A stretch of 64,000 bases of DNA from Arcuatula senhousia. Taxonomy: Eukaryota; Mollusca; Bivalvia; Mytilida; Mytilidae. The stretch covers positions 13,219,501-13,283,500 of the forward strand of contig OZ020307.1 in the NCBI GenBank assembly GCA_963971305.1, read 5' to 3'. Below the pieces are notes generated by a model that saw only the letters and a list, made by a program, of their open reading frames with translations, was not told where the DNA came from and did not search any database. Shown here one piece after another: positions 1 to 11,400 of this stretch; positions within the stretch are counted from its first letter, which is position 1; each line of letters opens with the position of its first letter. A program made the translations under genes and the position numbers.

Positions 1-739
1 CAAATCTGTGATTTTTTTCTAAGAGACTAATCGATTTTTGGTGAAAACATGTTTTCTTAGTCCATAATACTGCTGCTACTGTCTCTGCGCCTATTCGTTT
101 TGTTACAAACTGTGATGGCTTTCTGTCTGTGGAATAATTGGAAATAATCCTGAAATGAATATCATTTTGTCCTACACTTTTTGTTTTTTGATTGGATACT
201 TATTTCATGTAAAAATTGACGTTTTCCAGAGAATTTGTGAATTAAATTTCAATTTTACTCTCAACAGACCTATTACCGACTCCATCAACAGACTCATTTC
301 CCATTTAACTGCATATACAGGTAAATCAACAGACTTTTTCCTCGATTAACCGACTGTCTGGCGTGCTGCTATCCAATCATTTCTTACTGAATAGAAAGTG
401 TTTAAAACATATGTAAAACCAACGTTATGTATTTTTTTAAAAAAATGTTTTGTCTAATAATTATTACCTGCAAAATTGATAAATTATTACTTTAATTAGA
501 GCATTTTTCAGACCTGATCGACATAAAATAAAAAAGAAACACCAATGTAGACCTTTGCTATTTTGTGTTCGTAGCCGTTCAACAGCTATATTGCAATAAA
601 GAGCACACGTGTTTATTAGGGAAAATGTGAGAGATTCGATGAAATCAATATAAACTAGTTATGACTAAAAAACGTTCAATACCAGTAAAACATATATTTT
701 CAGAATTAGAGCACAGAAAATAATTGTTCATGTTACCAT
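1..739. other. AT-rich sequence, no recognised feature
   Basis: No coding or RNA signal is seen. The last 250 bases resemble 3260-3570 (shared stretches such as the one around 'acagaaaataattgtt'), so this is probably the leading part of a duplicated segment that continues into the next feature. Confidence 0.4.
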
Positions 740-1040
740 TTAGTAAAAGATGAAGTTTAAACAAGCACACTTTAATTCAAACAAGTTCAGCTTAAACAAA
801 AAAAAAAAAAAAACAAAAAAAAAAAACGAGATAAACTGGTTTTTCTTTCCTTTCTTTAAAATGCTTTTGCAACTTGGAATGGCAGTTATTTTTGCAGAAA
901 TGAATGAATTTCTTAAAGTGGGAATTGATTCAATGCATATGTAAAAAATAAGAAATTTGTATTCGACAGTAAAACTATAGTTTGTATCTAAAGAGAATAT
1001 AAGCATGCAGCCGTTGTTAACATTTTACATAAGACTTTTT
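740..1040 (+). repeat. Dispersed segment S1, copy 1
   Basis: About 300 bp that recurs in the same orientation, diverged, at 4780-5010, 11080-11400, 13330-13560 and partly 48690-48850. Shared landmarks in order are a run like 'aaaatgcttttgcaactt', then 'tttgcagaaa', then 'gacagtaaaactatagtttgtat'. Reading frames in the copies are not conserved, so this is treated as a repeated non-coding segment. A poly-A-rich stretch lies at 799-827. Confidence 0.6.
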
Positions 1041-1279
1041 TTTGGCTTTTTTCTATTTAAGTTTTCTTAACGCGTCAGCTTATTTCAGTAAGAAAACTGC
1101 GGTATAACAATAAGTCTAAAACGTATATAATACAACAAAAATTAAATTGGAATGTTGTCATTAGCACATAAAGTCAACTTAACTTTTTATAAGAAGCAAA
1201 ACAAGAAATTGTTTATTTCTGAAATGTTTGCTACGTGATCAAAACAACCATTACGTAGTGACAGCACCAACCTCCAAGT

Positions 1280-2400
1280 TTGAAAAATAATAATCTACTT
1301 CGCAGAATCCTACAACATTTAAAACAAGAGATTATTAGATATAGAGCTAGGATTACGGCTTGCATGTTACACCGGAGATATTTATTAATTGAGATTATTT
1401 TTGCTTCATCTTCTTTCGTATCTTTATCTGTCTCTCATCCGTTATTGCCTTATGAATCTTTTGTTTGGTAATATACAATGTTATGTTGAATAAAAAATAT
1501 ATACTTTATTACCCTATATAGGATTAGGCAGACAGCTATCAATATGGCATTTCTTATGAATGAAGATATAATCTAAAGACTTGCAAAGCTCTGAAGAAAA
1601 TAAATCATTTCTTTTTAATTTGACTTCTTAATCTTCTCAGTTCGGAATCAAAATTAAACAAAGTTCCATACAATAAAATTTGTCGCACATTTCATCTAAC
1701 AAAGACTCATCAGAGGCACCCTACTAAAAAGTTTCAACATGCAAAACACTATATGAATATAAAGACCATAGAAAAGAAAGAACATTTAATAGTCGACCAT
1801 TTTGATATATATCAATTTTCAAAACTGGCAATATATACCTTGGAAACAGTTTATTTTTAGCGTATTACTGTTATATGCAAGAATAAAAAATTCTTCCGTG
1901 TTGCCAGCACAATTACTCTGTTTATTTGGTAAAATCATGTTTTCGTATGACTCTTGCAAATACAAGTTGCAATGAAGTTCCAGACAATCAAGTTCCCTTT
2001 GAAATATATTGATAGCTGGTAGCAAGACACGATTACAAGATTAGTGAGCGGGTATCTGAAATGGCTTTTACATGATTAGTCAAATAAAACATTTTTTTAA
2101 AACATATTTAGCTTTTTGTAACGAATTTCTATTCAAAAATTTAAAAGGCAGCTTCCTAAGTGTTGATTTTAGCATGGTCTTAATTGTCTATATAGTGAAT
2201 AATTTTAGGTGACATTTTAGTGCCTTGTTTAAAACATTTAACTTGTGTTGTAATGTTTCTATACTATTAGATAAGTCAAAGTTTGAATAAAAGACATGTA
2301 AGACGGAAAATATAGCGTTACAAGTCACACTTCAGTGTTTGAAATTAATAGGCTTTTTAATTTGGCTAATTCATGGAAATGTTTTGATTTAAACTCTTTA
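1280..2400 (+). repeat. Duplicated segment S2, copy 1 (pairs with 9450-10480)
   Basis: The order of matching stretches is kept with 9450-10480: 'cttcatcttctttcgtat', 'caatgttatgttgaata', 'ataatctaaagactt', 'gacttcttaatctt' and a later 'tatatgcaagaa' region. The two copies differ mainly by substitutions, and by the retrozyme relic at about 1655-1785, which is present here and absent from the other copy. No reading frame is conserved between them. Confidence 0.65.
1655..1785 (-). mobile_element. Degenerate family-1 hammerhead retrozyme copy
   Basis: Matches the 358-bp monomer of the 52-54 kb array: 'aaagttccatacaataaaat', then 'agactcatcagaggc', then 'atgcaaaacactatatgaat'. On the minus strand the core CTGATGA and GAAA survive near 1693-1715. 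The pair next to the cleavage site is lost (position 16.1 is A instead of U) and the 3' strand of stem I no longer pairs, so cleavage is not expected. The paralogous segment at about 9800-9850 lacks this piece, which marks it as an insertion after the duplication. Confidence 0.65.
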
Positions 2401-2419
2401 AACTGCATCTTTATTTAAA

Positions 2420-2720
2420 TAGACGATATTGAGGAATGTGGAATAAGTGTACGCGACACAACCAACATTAAAGAACGGCAATTTAAAAAAATCACAATGG
2501 AAAACAGCCAGCTGTCTTCAACATGACCAGAGGTCACTGCTCGCTGTCTTGCATTGGCCAAAGACTAAAAATACAACAAATCCCTAAATTATCAACAAAA
2601 GACCCATTTCTGGACATAAAAAAAGATAAAAAAATAGATAGTTGACAGGGACAAACAAAAGCTTTGACAAGGGTTCCTGGCTTAGGACAGGCACATATAA
2701 AATGTGGCGGGGTTAAACTA
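2420..2720 (+). repeat. Dispersed repeat, copy 1 of 3
   Basis: The stretch from 'gacgatattgaggaatgtgg' through 'tcactgctcgctgtcttgca' recurs at 21100-21262 and, more diverged, at 46818-46950. The part at about 2680-2745, with 'gacaggcacatataaaatg' and 'ggggttaaac', resembles the dispersed repeat at 18240-18470, 24000-24235 and 29690-29740. No coding potential is seen. Confidence 0.55.
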
Positions 2721-3568
2721 ATTTTTTGGGTCCAACCTTCCCCCTATTATTAATCAAAGCACAAAAAATAACACACTTTAAAAATCAAATCGATAAAAGT
2801 TCAATTCACCAAGAGAGAACCTGAGACAAAAGTACTATACGAGAACAACGAGACGTAAAGAAAGTCTCTTTAGAACACTTGCAGTTACTGACAGCTAGCT
2901 AAGAAGCATTTATCGACTGTTGTAAAGAAATCAAACATATCAATTCTAAATCGAACATAACACTTCAAACAACTAATGATTTAGTATTATATCATCACAC
3001 AAAACCGACATATTTGATCGCTGTTATGATTAAAAACAATACAATAGTAAAAAGGTAAAAATTAACGTTGTAGAAGAAAGCATGACAAAGAACATAAAGA
3101 CCCCTTTCAGTTAACGAATTGAGCTCATTTGTTTTAATTGCATTTAATAATTGGATAAATTGCAGGTCCCCTAAAGACCTTAAATAGCTTTAAATCAAAG
3201 AAAGATAAAATGAGTAAATTGTTTTGATTAAATTTTCGTAACCTGCAAAAAAAAAGATAAATAAGTACATTTTTCAGAGCATTTAAAAAAAGTTACATAC
3301 AAATACAAGAAAACACCCGATCGAAATAGAATTTATATTTTGCTAGTTTTTGTTTTATCCGTTAAACAGGTATAATGCAAGAAAAAGCCCATGTGTTTGT
3401 TGGAAAGAAATGTGCATGATTCGATGAAAACCTTTAAACTACCGACAAATCGGTATTCATGACTGGACAATATTTTTCAGAAAATAATCATATTTTCAAA
3501 ATTGTAGTACAGAAAATAATTGTTGAGCATTCAATAGTCATGTTACCCTATGGTAAAAGATTGAGTTA

Positions 3569-4712
3569 AAAGCCCAGAAAGCTCATTCGAGATTCGAGAT
3601 TCGGAATTCGAAAAACAAGATCCGAATATCGAGATTCGAAATTCGAGATTAAATTTAATTATAACCAATCAGATTGCTTGTTTTATAATCCTGCACCAAT
3701 CAAAATAGTTCTTTTAAAACGTAATCCTCGAAATTCGAGATTAGAAATTCGAAATACGAGATTCGAATTCGACATTCGAGATTCGAAATTCGAAATTCGA
3801 GATACGAGATACGAGATTCAAAATTCGAGATACGAGATTCGAAATTCGAGATTCAAAACTTGAAATTCAATGTACTTATAACCAACAAAAAAAGTCATCA
3901 TAAATATCCAGAAATGCCCGATTTCAACTTTTGAACTTTATATATTTATATTTTGTTTGCTATTGGTAATTAAGATATATTTACCCGTCATGATTTGTTG
4001 TTATATTTGGCAAAACACGTATGAGTCTTGGTCGGATTTGTATAAAAGATTTAGAAAACTTATATTAAAGTGAATTTTCAATGATTTTAATGCAGTTTGA
4101 ATCAGATGCTGCTATTGCAGATTTAGAAAGAGTTTCGTAGTTGGAATCCACTCCCTTGCCTTTTGGTTATAAGAGAGTAGCGTGGATCTTCAACAAGCCA
4201 AGAATTGCTATATCATGCAAAAGCACCCTATAATGTGTATCGATTGCTTACTTTAATACTTGCTGTATGACTTAGTCGTCCAGCTCATGACACACCACCA
4301 CTAGAGTAAGCTACTCAAGTTACAGTTGAACAAGAGCTAGAAACATTTTCCTACTACTTGGAGGTTCTTCGAGAGACGCTCATTGACAATCCATTTCAAT
4401 ATATATCACCCATAGATTTCCCTTAATAACATAAGGCACACTTAATTACCCATCCATTTGAGTAGCTGTGAAGTTAAATAAAACTTGCAAAAAGAAAATC
4501 ACGAAAATTAAATTCTGCAAAAAAGACCTTCTATTTGCTTGAAATCCGCAAAATTTGGCTCCTGCAAAAAAAACCCCAAACTCATTTGGTATATTGAATT
4601 TCGAATCTCGAATTTCGAAATTCGGATTTCGAATCTGGAATCTAGCTCGTATCTCGTATTTCGAATCTCGCATTTCGAAACTCGAATCTCGTATGAGCCT
4701 TCCGGGCTTTCG
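3569..4712. mobile_element. Inverted-repeat element with ATTCGAG-word interior
   Basis: The right end reads, reverse-complemented, CGAAAGCCCGGAAGGCTCAT and then ACGAGATTCGAG. The left end reads AAAGCCCAGAAAGCTCATTC and then GAGATTCGAG, so the termini are inverted copies. TA lies just outside each end (3567-3568, 4713-4714), as expected for Tc1/mariner-type insertion. Heptad words of the form ATTCGAG/ATTCGAA fill 3584-3870, and the opposite orientation (TTTCGAA/CTCGAAT) fills 4594-4692. The central 700 bp is ordinary AT-rich sequence. The terminus CGAAAG-CCGG resembles the elements at 24725 and 54930. No transposase is present. Confidence 0.6.
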
Positions 4713-4779
4713 TACTACGATTAAATCAAATTCTGTTTATAAAAAAATCAATACACAAATAAAAATAACTGGATTAAGT

Positions 4780-5010
4780 GTTTTTATTTCGTTCTTTAAA
4801 ATGCTTTTGCAATTTAAAATACAATTATTATTGCAGAAATCGAATGAATTTCCTAAAACTAGAAATTATTCAACGCAAATTTAAAGAAGAAAAGTGTATT
4901 TGACAGTAGATTTACTAAAGTTTGTGTCTAGAAAGAGAAAATCCTACTGCTGTATGAAACATTCTACATAGGAAATGATTTCTATGCCTTTCAGAACTAA
5001 CATTCTCTGA
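4780..5010 (+). repeat. Dispersed segment S1, copy 2
   Basis: Shares 'aaaatgcttttgcaattt', 'ttgcagaaat' and the 'gacagtagatttactaaagtttgtgtct' region with 740-1040 and the other S1 copies. Confidence 0.55.
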
Positions 5011-6629
5011 AGGTGATAGCTTATGCTAGCAGAAAATAGCAGATAGCAGAAAACTGACAAAATTAAATGGTAGAAATCTCTGTGGACCAAGTCGGAAAGT
5101 CTTTTGACTTTTGAAGGAACTGTCTGCTTATCATCTGGATGGTAACAGTTGTCTGATTTTTTTTCTTAACAGAATCAGTTAGTATTTTCTCTTTAAAGAA
5201 CATTTAGATGCACATTAGAAAATATATCATTTACTTCTAAAGTGAATATTCATTGTGATACAACGTTTAAATGAAAGCATGAATCACAAATTATACTTAA
5301 TAAAAAAAAAAGATAAATTAATATGATTTATATTTTAATTTTAAGCATACAGACCCAAATAGCATAAAGTAAAACCCGAGTCGTAAATCAGGGATCGTAT
5401 GAGAGCTCTGCATGGACCTTTGGTCCTTTTTTTTGTAACCGAAGTTCTTGCTACAACAGGACACACATAACTCCCTAATTTACTAAATGCAAAGAATGTA
5501 AAAATGTCAGCTATTTCTATATAAAACAATAGCTCATGTATAACATTAATTTAAGAATTTAAGAAGCGTTATCGTAGGCATTATCGTTCTGAATTCAATG
5601 CGAAATGTCAATTACTACTTAATATTACCTTCATAGATGCTATTCATCAAAGAAACTAGGAAAATTTATCAATCTTAAAAGCTTTATTTGCTTAATATAA
5701 GACATCGTTTCTTTGACCTGAAGTCCAAAGTGTTACTAATTATACACAGCAGATATAGTTCATTCTAAAAGCTATTACTTTTGTATCATTAGGGCTGAGG
5801 TTATTTCGGAATAGTGCTAAGTTTAAGGAGATTTTAATGAAGTCAATTAAGGAGCAAGCTATAAATCAGGCCCCAAGGGAAAGTCTGCTTGTCGGAACTG
5901 TCAGATGCTATTTAATAAAGGCCAAAATTGGTATGTCGTTTCTGTACCCAGACGTTATATCCATATTTGTATTTCTTTCAGAAACAAAGTAACGTTTATT
6001 TAATTGTATTGCTTGACCACGAAAACATAGTGATTACAGACAGAAAAAAAGCGTAAGAGGAGTGTGGATGATTTATCTTGAATAGAACATATTCTACAGA
6101 ATAATCTACCTTTACATTCATCGTCTCGCCGTGATGTACAACATATAAAAAAGTCGGATCTTTGTATTGTATTTATGTAAAATAATTGTGCGTGTTGTGA
6201 CAAAAGAGCAATCTAATCAACGGTAGCAATAAAACAAACAAACGGAATATAAACCAGAAAATAAACACAAATAAAATTGAGACTTTCTTTGTCACTGTTT
6301 TACATATCAGTGCAAGTTTTCGGTGCATTTTATGTCCATTTAAAATGTTTAACATGCTTTGGTTTGTATGTCATTTAATAAATCAATTTAACTTAAGATC
6401 AACCCGAAATCTCAAAACCTGCTATAGATAATAACAAAATAAAATGTTCAGATGATATGTTTAAAATTTGAAAACTTGTGTTATTCTTCAATGGATGACA
6501 TTTTTTATCAGGCGGGGCTTCGATTGGGGAATTGGATTTATCTATAAATTTATTAAAATCATTTTCTCCTATCATATGATTTTTTATTGAGAAAACATGT
6601 AATTGATAATAATGTATAAGAAATGACAA
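5011..6629. other. AT-rich sequence, no recognised feature
   Basis: Only short, low-complexity reading frames are present and none looks like a known protein. A small hairpin around 'ggacctttggtcc' (about 5415-5430) is the only structure noticed. Confidence 0.4.
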
Positions 6630-6765
6630 CAATATTTTTCTGTCTATTCGTAAAAAAAAAACGTTTAAAAATGTGGCACACATGTTCGTGTAACCTGCTT
6701 CACACGTTGCACAGTGTGTACCACATTTTTAAATGTTATATCTTCATAGACAGAAAAATATATTG
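6630..6765. repeat. Foldback hairpin element, about 136 bp
   Basis: The outer arms 'caatatttttctgtctat' (6630-6647) and 'atagacagaaaaatatattg' (6746-6765) are inverted copies. The inner arms 'gtttaaaaatgtgg' and 'ccacatttttaaa' also pair, leaving a loop of about 30-40 nt. A MITE or foldback insertion is the likeliest explanation. No coding content. Confidence 0.6.
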
Positions 6766-7861
6766 TGGGCATTCCTTAATTATGTCAGTATCTGCTATGT
6801 TTAACAGTTTTATGTTGTGGGGTTTGAGAGTGCTGAGTACAAAATAGTCCCAATGAATAATATGATTTCTATCTAAATTTCTGATACACTGTATGTCTTA
6901 AGAATAAAATTTTTAGTTAGTTTCAATTTCTAATCAGAATAATCGGATACGAGAAATTGTCCCTTGGCTTTTCAGGGACAAAGTTAAGGTTTTAGTAGGT
7001 ACCTAAAATTCACGTTTTTTCTTACATGTCTAAATGAATTACGAAAAAATATAAAATGCCTTTTCACAATAATATCAACACGTTTTTTTCCACGTCTGGC
7101 TCATATGAGAAAAAAAAGTTTTTCATTTTGCAGAATTTCTACAAAAAAAAAAATCATAACCATACGTAGAAAGTGATGTTTTTACTTTTTATGGTATCTT
7201 ACGTTCACAGGCGATAACTTCACGAACGCGCATATTTTGTACTTTGCTACCCCGAGGAGTTTTAAGGGTGATAGAAAGTAAGTTCGAATCAAGAAACCGA
7301 CATATTCTTGAGTGTTACATTTAGCAATGTACCTTGCTTGTTTTAGTCGAGAATACTCCACTGTTATTCGTGATCATGACAAATATAATAAAAAAAATAG
7401 AATACATCATGATCTTTTATGAATAATTGGAAACCCCATCTGAACCTTTTATATGTATCTCAAATTAAAGTTTATCACACGTGTTGTAAAGAAAGATAAG
7501 TATGGAATTTGGGAAACATCGTTTTGATGAATGTAAAAGAATACGTAAACTAAAAAAGAATAGTTGAACCCTGCCACATTATATAGTTTTTGGACCAGGC
7601 TTAAGCCTGTAATCTTCTCAAAGCTTATGTTTGTGTCTGTTATCTTGAAGTAAGATACGTCCAGGTATGGGTATCTTGTTTATTATTTTAGGATTGGGAT
7701 TGAAAAAGAGGTATTTTAACTCTAGGGCAAATACAAGACGAATTTCAGCGAACACTGGTCAGATTTGTATTGAAGGCTGCTGACTGTCTTCCATCGTTGA
7801 TTTTTAAATTGCCACTTTTTAATGTTTCTTTTTTCTTATATATGTGTCTTATTCTTATTAC
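6766..7861. other. AT-rich sequence, no recognised feature
   Basis: No RNA, coding or repeat structure could be supported apart from short homopolymers. Confidence 0.35.
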
Positions 7862-8085
7862 AAAATGGTGCACAACAACATCAAATATGATGTTAAAATA
7901 AAATAATAATTAAAGTCAAAAGACAATAATTAATAATCAAATTTGCGGATATTTCGCTGGACCGACCAGCTTCATCAGCGCTTGTAATCTGATATGATGA
8001 TAATAAATTGCGTAATTAAGATCTGTGACGTATGTCTAAAATCCTGAACTTTACGTTTGAACATCTCAATTAATCCTCAACATGA
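7862..8085 (-). repeat. Left inverted terminal repeat (pLTR) of the Penelope-like element
   Basis: Begins 'aaaatggtgcacaacaac' and ends 'aatcctcaacatga'. It is the reverse complement of 8524-8747 with about three mismatches over 224 bp. It contains an HHR with an intact core on the minus strand. Confidence 0.9.
7938..7991 (-). ncRNA. Type I hammerhead ribozyme, intact core (left pLTR)
   Basis: Read on the minus strand: the distal helix of stem I is CAGATT/AATTTG, with internal loop acaa/a, then proximal helix GCG/CGC. The core CTGATGA is at 7978-7972. Stem II is GCTGG/CCAGC with loop TCGGT. Then comes GAA, and a minimal stem III of one A-U pair closing a 2-nt loop (A-TA-T). The cleavage nucleotide C17 is complementary to position 7948. 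All invariant core residues are present. One extra A lies between the core and stem II. The very short stem III matches the minimal HHRs known from PLEs, which usually need dimer formation or context to cut efficiently. Confidence 0.82.
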
Positions 8086-8255
8086 GTCAACATTTCGTGT
8101 CGCCGGGCCACACCCTGGATGACTTTGTCAGATCCAAATTAACCATCATAGACCATAGTCAAAGCTGGAGCGATGAACGAAGACAGAAAAAAGAGAGCTT
8201 TTGGATCCATGAATTGAAAACACTTCATCCAAATGGAATAAATAAGAAAATGTAG
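8082..8255 (+). pseudogene. C-terminal 57 codons of a GIY-YIG-type endonuclease (Penelope-like)
   Basis: The frame from the ATG at 8082 to the TAG at 8253-8255 gives 57 residues. The recognisable part is residues 28-54: SWSDERR, then KESFWIHELKTLHPNGIN. The pattern R-x(4)-E-x-FWI-x(2)-LKTL-x-P-x-GIN is the familiar end of PLE GIY-YIG endonucleases, where the conserved E is a metal ligand. The GIY-YIG signature itself and the whole RT are absent, so this is a truncated remnant. The ATG falls at the inner edge of the left terminal repeat and is not the element's native start. Confidence 0.75.
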
Positions 8256-8523
8256 TCATTTGGCCTTCTGCAACTAAGTTCTTAAAGTTTTCAGTGCCAT
8301 CTCTTGTGAATTTTCATTCTTTCATTATTTACAATTTTGCTATTTCGTCTGTTTTGGTGACCTTGTTTCTTAAACTATTTTCACTATGTGTTTAGATTGT
8401 TGTTTTGAACTCCCATATAGTAGCTATTATTTATGGCTTAATTATTTATTTAAACCATAATTTTTCAATATTTTACTGTCCAAACATTATATTTTATTGT
8501 ATTTTGTTCAATTCTATTATTTT

Positions 8524-8747
8524 TCATGTTGAGGATTAATTGAGATGTTCAAACGTAAAGTTCAGGATTTTAGACATACGTCACAGATCTTGATTACGCA
8601 ATTTATTATCATCATATCAGATTACAAGCGCTGATGAAGCTGGTCGGTCCAGCAAAATATCCGCAAATTTGATTATTAGTTATTGTCTTTTGACTTTAAT
8701 TATTATTTTATTTTAACATCATATTTGATGTTGTTGTGCACCATTTT
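8524..8747 (+). repeat. Right terminal repeat (pLTR) of the Penelope-like element
   Basis: Inverted partner of 7862-8085, ending 'gttgttgtgcaccatttt'. It lies downstream of, and in the same sense as, the endonuclease remnant, as expected for the 3' pLTR. Confidence 0.9.
8618..8671 (+). ncRNA. Type I hammerhead ribozyme with core mutation G12 to A (right pLTR)
   Basis: Same fold as the left copy: CAGATT/AATTTG and GCG/CGC for stem I, CTGATGA at 8631-8637, and GCTGG/CCAGC for stem II. Position 8654 is A where the catalytic G12 is expected (AAAA instead of GAAA). G12 acts as general base in hammerhead catalysis, so this copy should be inactive or badly impaired, while the left copy is intact. 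Confidence 0.8.
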
Positions 8748-9449
8748 AGAAGTTTATTTATCATTTTTGTTTGCACAGTATCGTTAACTTTTTGTTTTCG
8801 ATCCGACATCCCGTAGGTTGATACGTTGGCTACTTTTTTCAGACGTTTATTCTTATTCCATACATGTATCTCAATAGCGTCTATAACCTCAAAGTGCGTT
8901 ATAGGGCTTTCTTTATATTCAGTTCACGTATATGAATACAGGAACAATAATTTAAAAAAAAATAAAGACAAAAATATTCAAAGCTTTAGATTGCAAAAAA
9001 AATAGAAAGCATATAAATTGCCCAAACGTACTCTATGAATTTGACTTATCTGAAATCCTTAAAATCACACAGCGGACGTTTGGTTAAATCCTAAGCTTAA
9101 ACAGCACGCTCTCTGTTGATAAATGTCACACTTTAGACATTGTACGGAAATTGTGACAGAAACGATTAACCCAATTCCTAATTTAGGATGTTAATATTTG
9201 ATTTTCTTTATAATATAGAAGTCTAAAGGTACTATGTTCAAAGGCTTATTTTGCCGAATGGGTTATAGCATGTTTAAGGATAAAACATAAAGCATCCGTA
9301 TTATATATCTTTAAGTTAACCTTGTTAACACATTGATCAGATGTCACAAGGATAATTTGTTTGTTTTTAACATTGTTTATGTTTGCATGTTCACTACGCA
9401 ATCAAGTCAATAATAATAATTTCAAATTGACAACTCCCACCTTCAGAAA
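8748..9449. other. AT-rich sequence, no recognised feature
   Basis: No coding or structural signal could be supported. It may be the leading part of the duplicated segment that becomes clear from 9450. Confidence 0.35.
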
Positions 9450-10480
9450 GGGAAATATTCGTTACCCCGCACGGTAAATCCCACAAAGACAAAAAAACCC
9501 CAAGAGATTATAAGATTTATTGAAAGCTATGACAACGATTTACATGTAGGACCGGAGATATAAATCTAGTCAGAGCATTTTATGCTTCATCTTCTTTCGT
9601 ATCCTTATCTGTCTATCATCCTTTTGCTGCCATATGACTTTAGTGTTAGGTATTATTCAATGTTATGTTGAATACAAGATATAATTTATAACCCTTTATA
9701 GGATTCAACAGAACCCTATCAATGTCATTTCTTATGAATGAGAATATAATCTAAAGACTTACAGAAATCTAGGGGGGATATATCATTTCATTTCAGACTT
9801 CTTAATCTTATCATTTAGGAAAACAAAGTATACTGAATATTCAATTTACGACCATTTTGATTCAGCTTTGAAACTTTGCCAAATTGTTTACTTTTGATAT
9901 GAAATTCGGCTAAATGCTATTGAAGTTTATCACAGCTATATGCAAGACAATACGTCTTACATGTTACTAGTACAAATACTCTGTATATTTTGAAGAGTCA
10001 AATTATGATTTTCGTGTGGTGTATTGACTCAAGTTTTTGATAGAGAGGAGCAAGGCACTATGAATCATGTATTGAAATTATAATATAAATTAGAGATTAT
10101 CCTTGCAGGCCTTTAAAAGGTTTTATCACACAGAATATGTATTTCAAATATAAAGCTTTTTTTCTTAAAAATGGATAATAAATTGCTTTTATTTTGGTTA
10201 CTTGGTGTTGAATTTATCATGGCCTTCATTAAATTTTGTCGTATTGGTTTTGGCTGTGTCGCTCTGAAAGTTTTATTGGGATTTTTATATCTTTTGTCGT
10301 TCTGAAAGATTTTCTGGTGATTTTTTTTTACTTTAAACATAATGTTGTGTTTTTTTTTTCTGTAAAGATTTTTGGCCCTTTTTGCATGTTTCTATACTAG
10401 TTAATAAGTCAATGTTTTAAGATAAGCCGGAATGTGAAGCTACATTGATTGAAACAAATAGGCTATTTTAATTTGGTTAT
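9450..10480 (+). repeat. Duplicated segment S2, copy 2 (pairs with 1280-2400)
   Basis: Collinear with 1280-2400 through several matched stretches, but lacking the family-1 retrozyme relic found there at 1655-1785. It therefore provides an approximate empty site for that insertion (about 9800-9850). Confidence 0.65.
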
Positions 10481-10769
10481 TGTAAGCAACTACTTTTCGC
10501 GAGCGATTAATATTCGTAGATTTCGTGAGAAACAGCGTATCGCGAAAATTAAATCGTCTTCAGCTAATGTATTTTTATAGTCATATAATTGTTTTTTTAA
10601 TGAAAAATCGCGAATGTATATAGCACTGTGATGACATTCATAATGCAAAGTACTTACCACATTTTTTGTCGTACTAATAAGCCCCCCTACCCCCCCCCCC
10701 AAACAAACATTAACAAAACTAAGAACGGAAAATATTGACTTTACGCACCTATGTATTTCTTTATTTTGT

Positions 10770-10890
10770 GCTAGAAGAAAAGAGGCCCAATGTGGCATTC
10801 GAGCGTCAAAAGTCCGAAAGGGAAACGTCGAAACCGGTAAACGCGAACACAAAACACAAAACACAAAATCAACTATGCTGAAATAATATT
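10770..10890 (-). mobile_element. 3' tail fragment of the RT retroelement family
   Basis: On the minus strand this matches the tail seen at 29222-29460, 40370-40620 and 45065-45265: 'accggttt', 'cctttcggacttttgac', and 'cattgggcctctttt' at the end. Only the tail is present and no RT codons were seen. A C-run precedes it at 10681-10700. Confidence 0.55.
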
Positions 10891-11079
10891 TCATTTTTGG
10901 TTTTTAGAAAAAAATGATACCGTAAAATAATGTAAGTGCGTGATAGAATAAAAACCAAGAATACTACCGACATATTGATATTTACATCTGCGAAAAGGTC
11001 AATTTCAGAGAGAAGAATGATATATTTTTTCTTTTAAATTGTTATACAGTTGTACATTTTTAATGTTGGTATAAGGTCA

Positions 11080-11400
11080 AATGTGAAGTTTAAATAAGTG
11101 TACTATAATTAAAGCAAATAAGGATAGAAACTTGGTTTTAAGTAAATGCAAAATCCTGTCTAAATCTGTTAAGATGCTTATGCAACTTAAAAAGGCAATT
11201 ACTTTGCAGATATTGAATAGTTTCTTAAAATTGGAAATCATCCATGGTATATTCAAAGAAGACAAGTGTACTTGACAGTTAATAAACTATAGCTTGTATA
11301 TGGATAGAAAAAAATCTTATCAACATACAGCTGTTTTTAACAGTTTACATCAGGAATCATTTCTTTGGTATTATGTAAATGTTCTCTGAATGCCTAATAC
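11080..11400 (+). repeat. Dispersed segment S1, copy 3
   Basis: Matches 740-1040 ('gaagtttaaataagtgtact', 'agatgcttatgcaactta', 'gacagttaataaactatagc'). Confidence 0.55.

Larger units (their letters stand above)
7862..8747 (+). mobile_element. Penelope-like retroelement remnant with inverted terminal repeats and hammerhead ribozymes
   Basis: An 886-bp unit bounded by two inverted 224-bp repeats that differ at only about three positions. The interior (8086-8523) carries on the plus strand the C-terminus of a protein resembling the GIY-YIG endonuclease that ends Penelope-like element (PLE) reverse transcriptases. Each terminal repeat contains a type I hammerhead, as is known for the terminal repeats (pLTRs) of many PLEs. 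The RT and the rest of the endonuclease are missing, which fits the frequent 5' truncation and inverted-pLTR arrangement of PLEs. Near-identity of the arms suggests a fairly recent insertion. No target-site duplication was recognised. Confidence 0.82.

Noticed and set aside
3678..3863. Reading frame of repeated RNSRFEIRD-like peptide as a coding gene
   Set aside because: It is a direct product of the ATTCGAG heptad repeat. Frames on both strands and in the inverted part show the same property.
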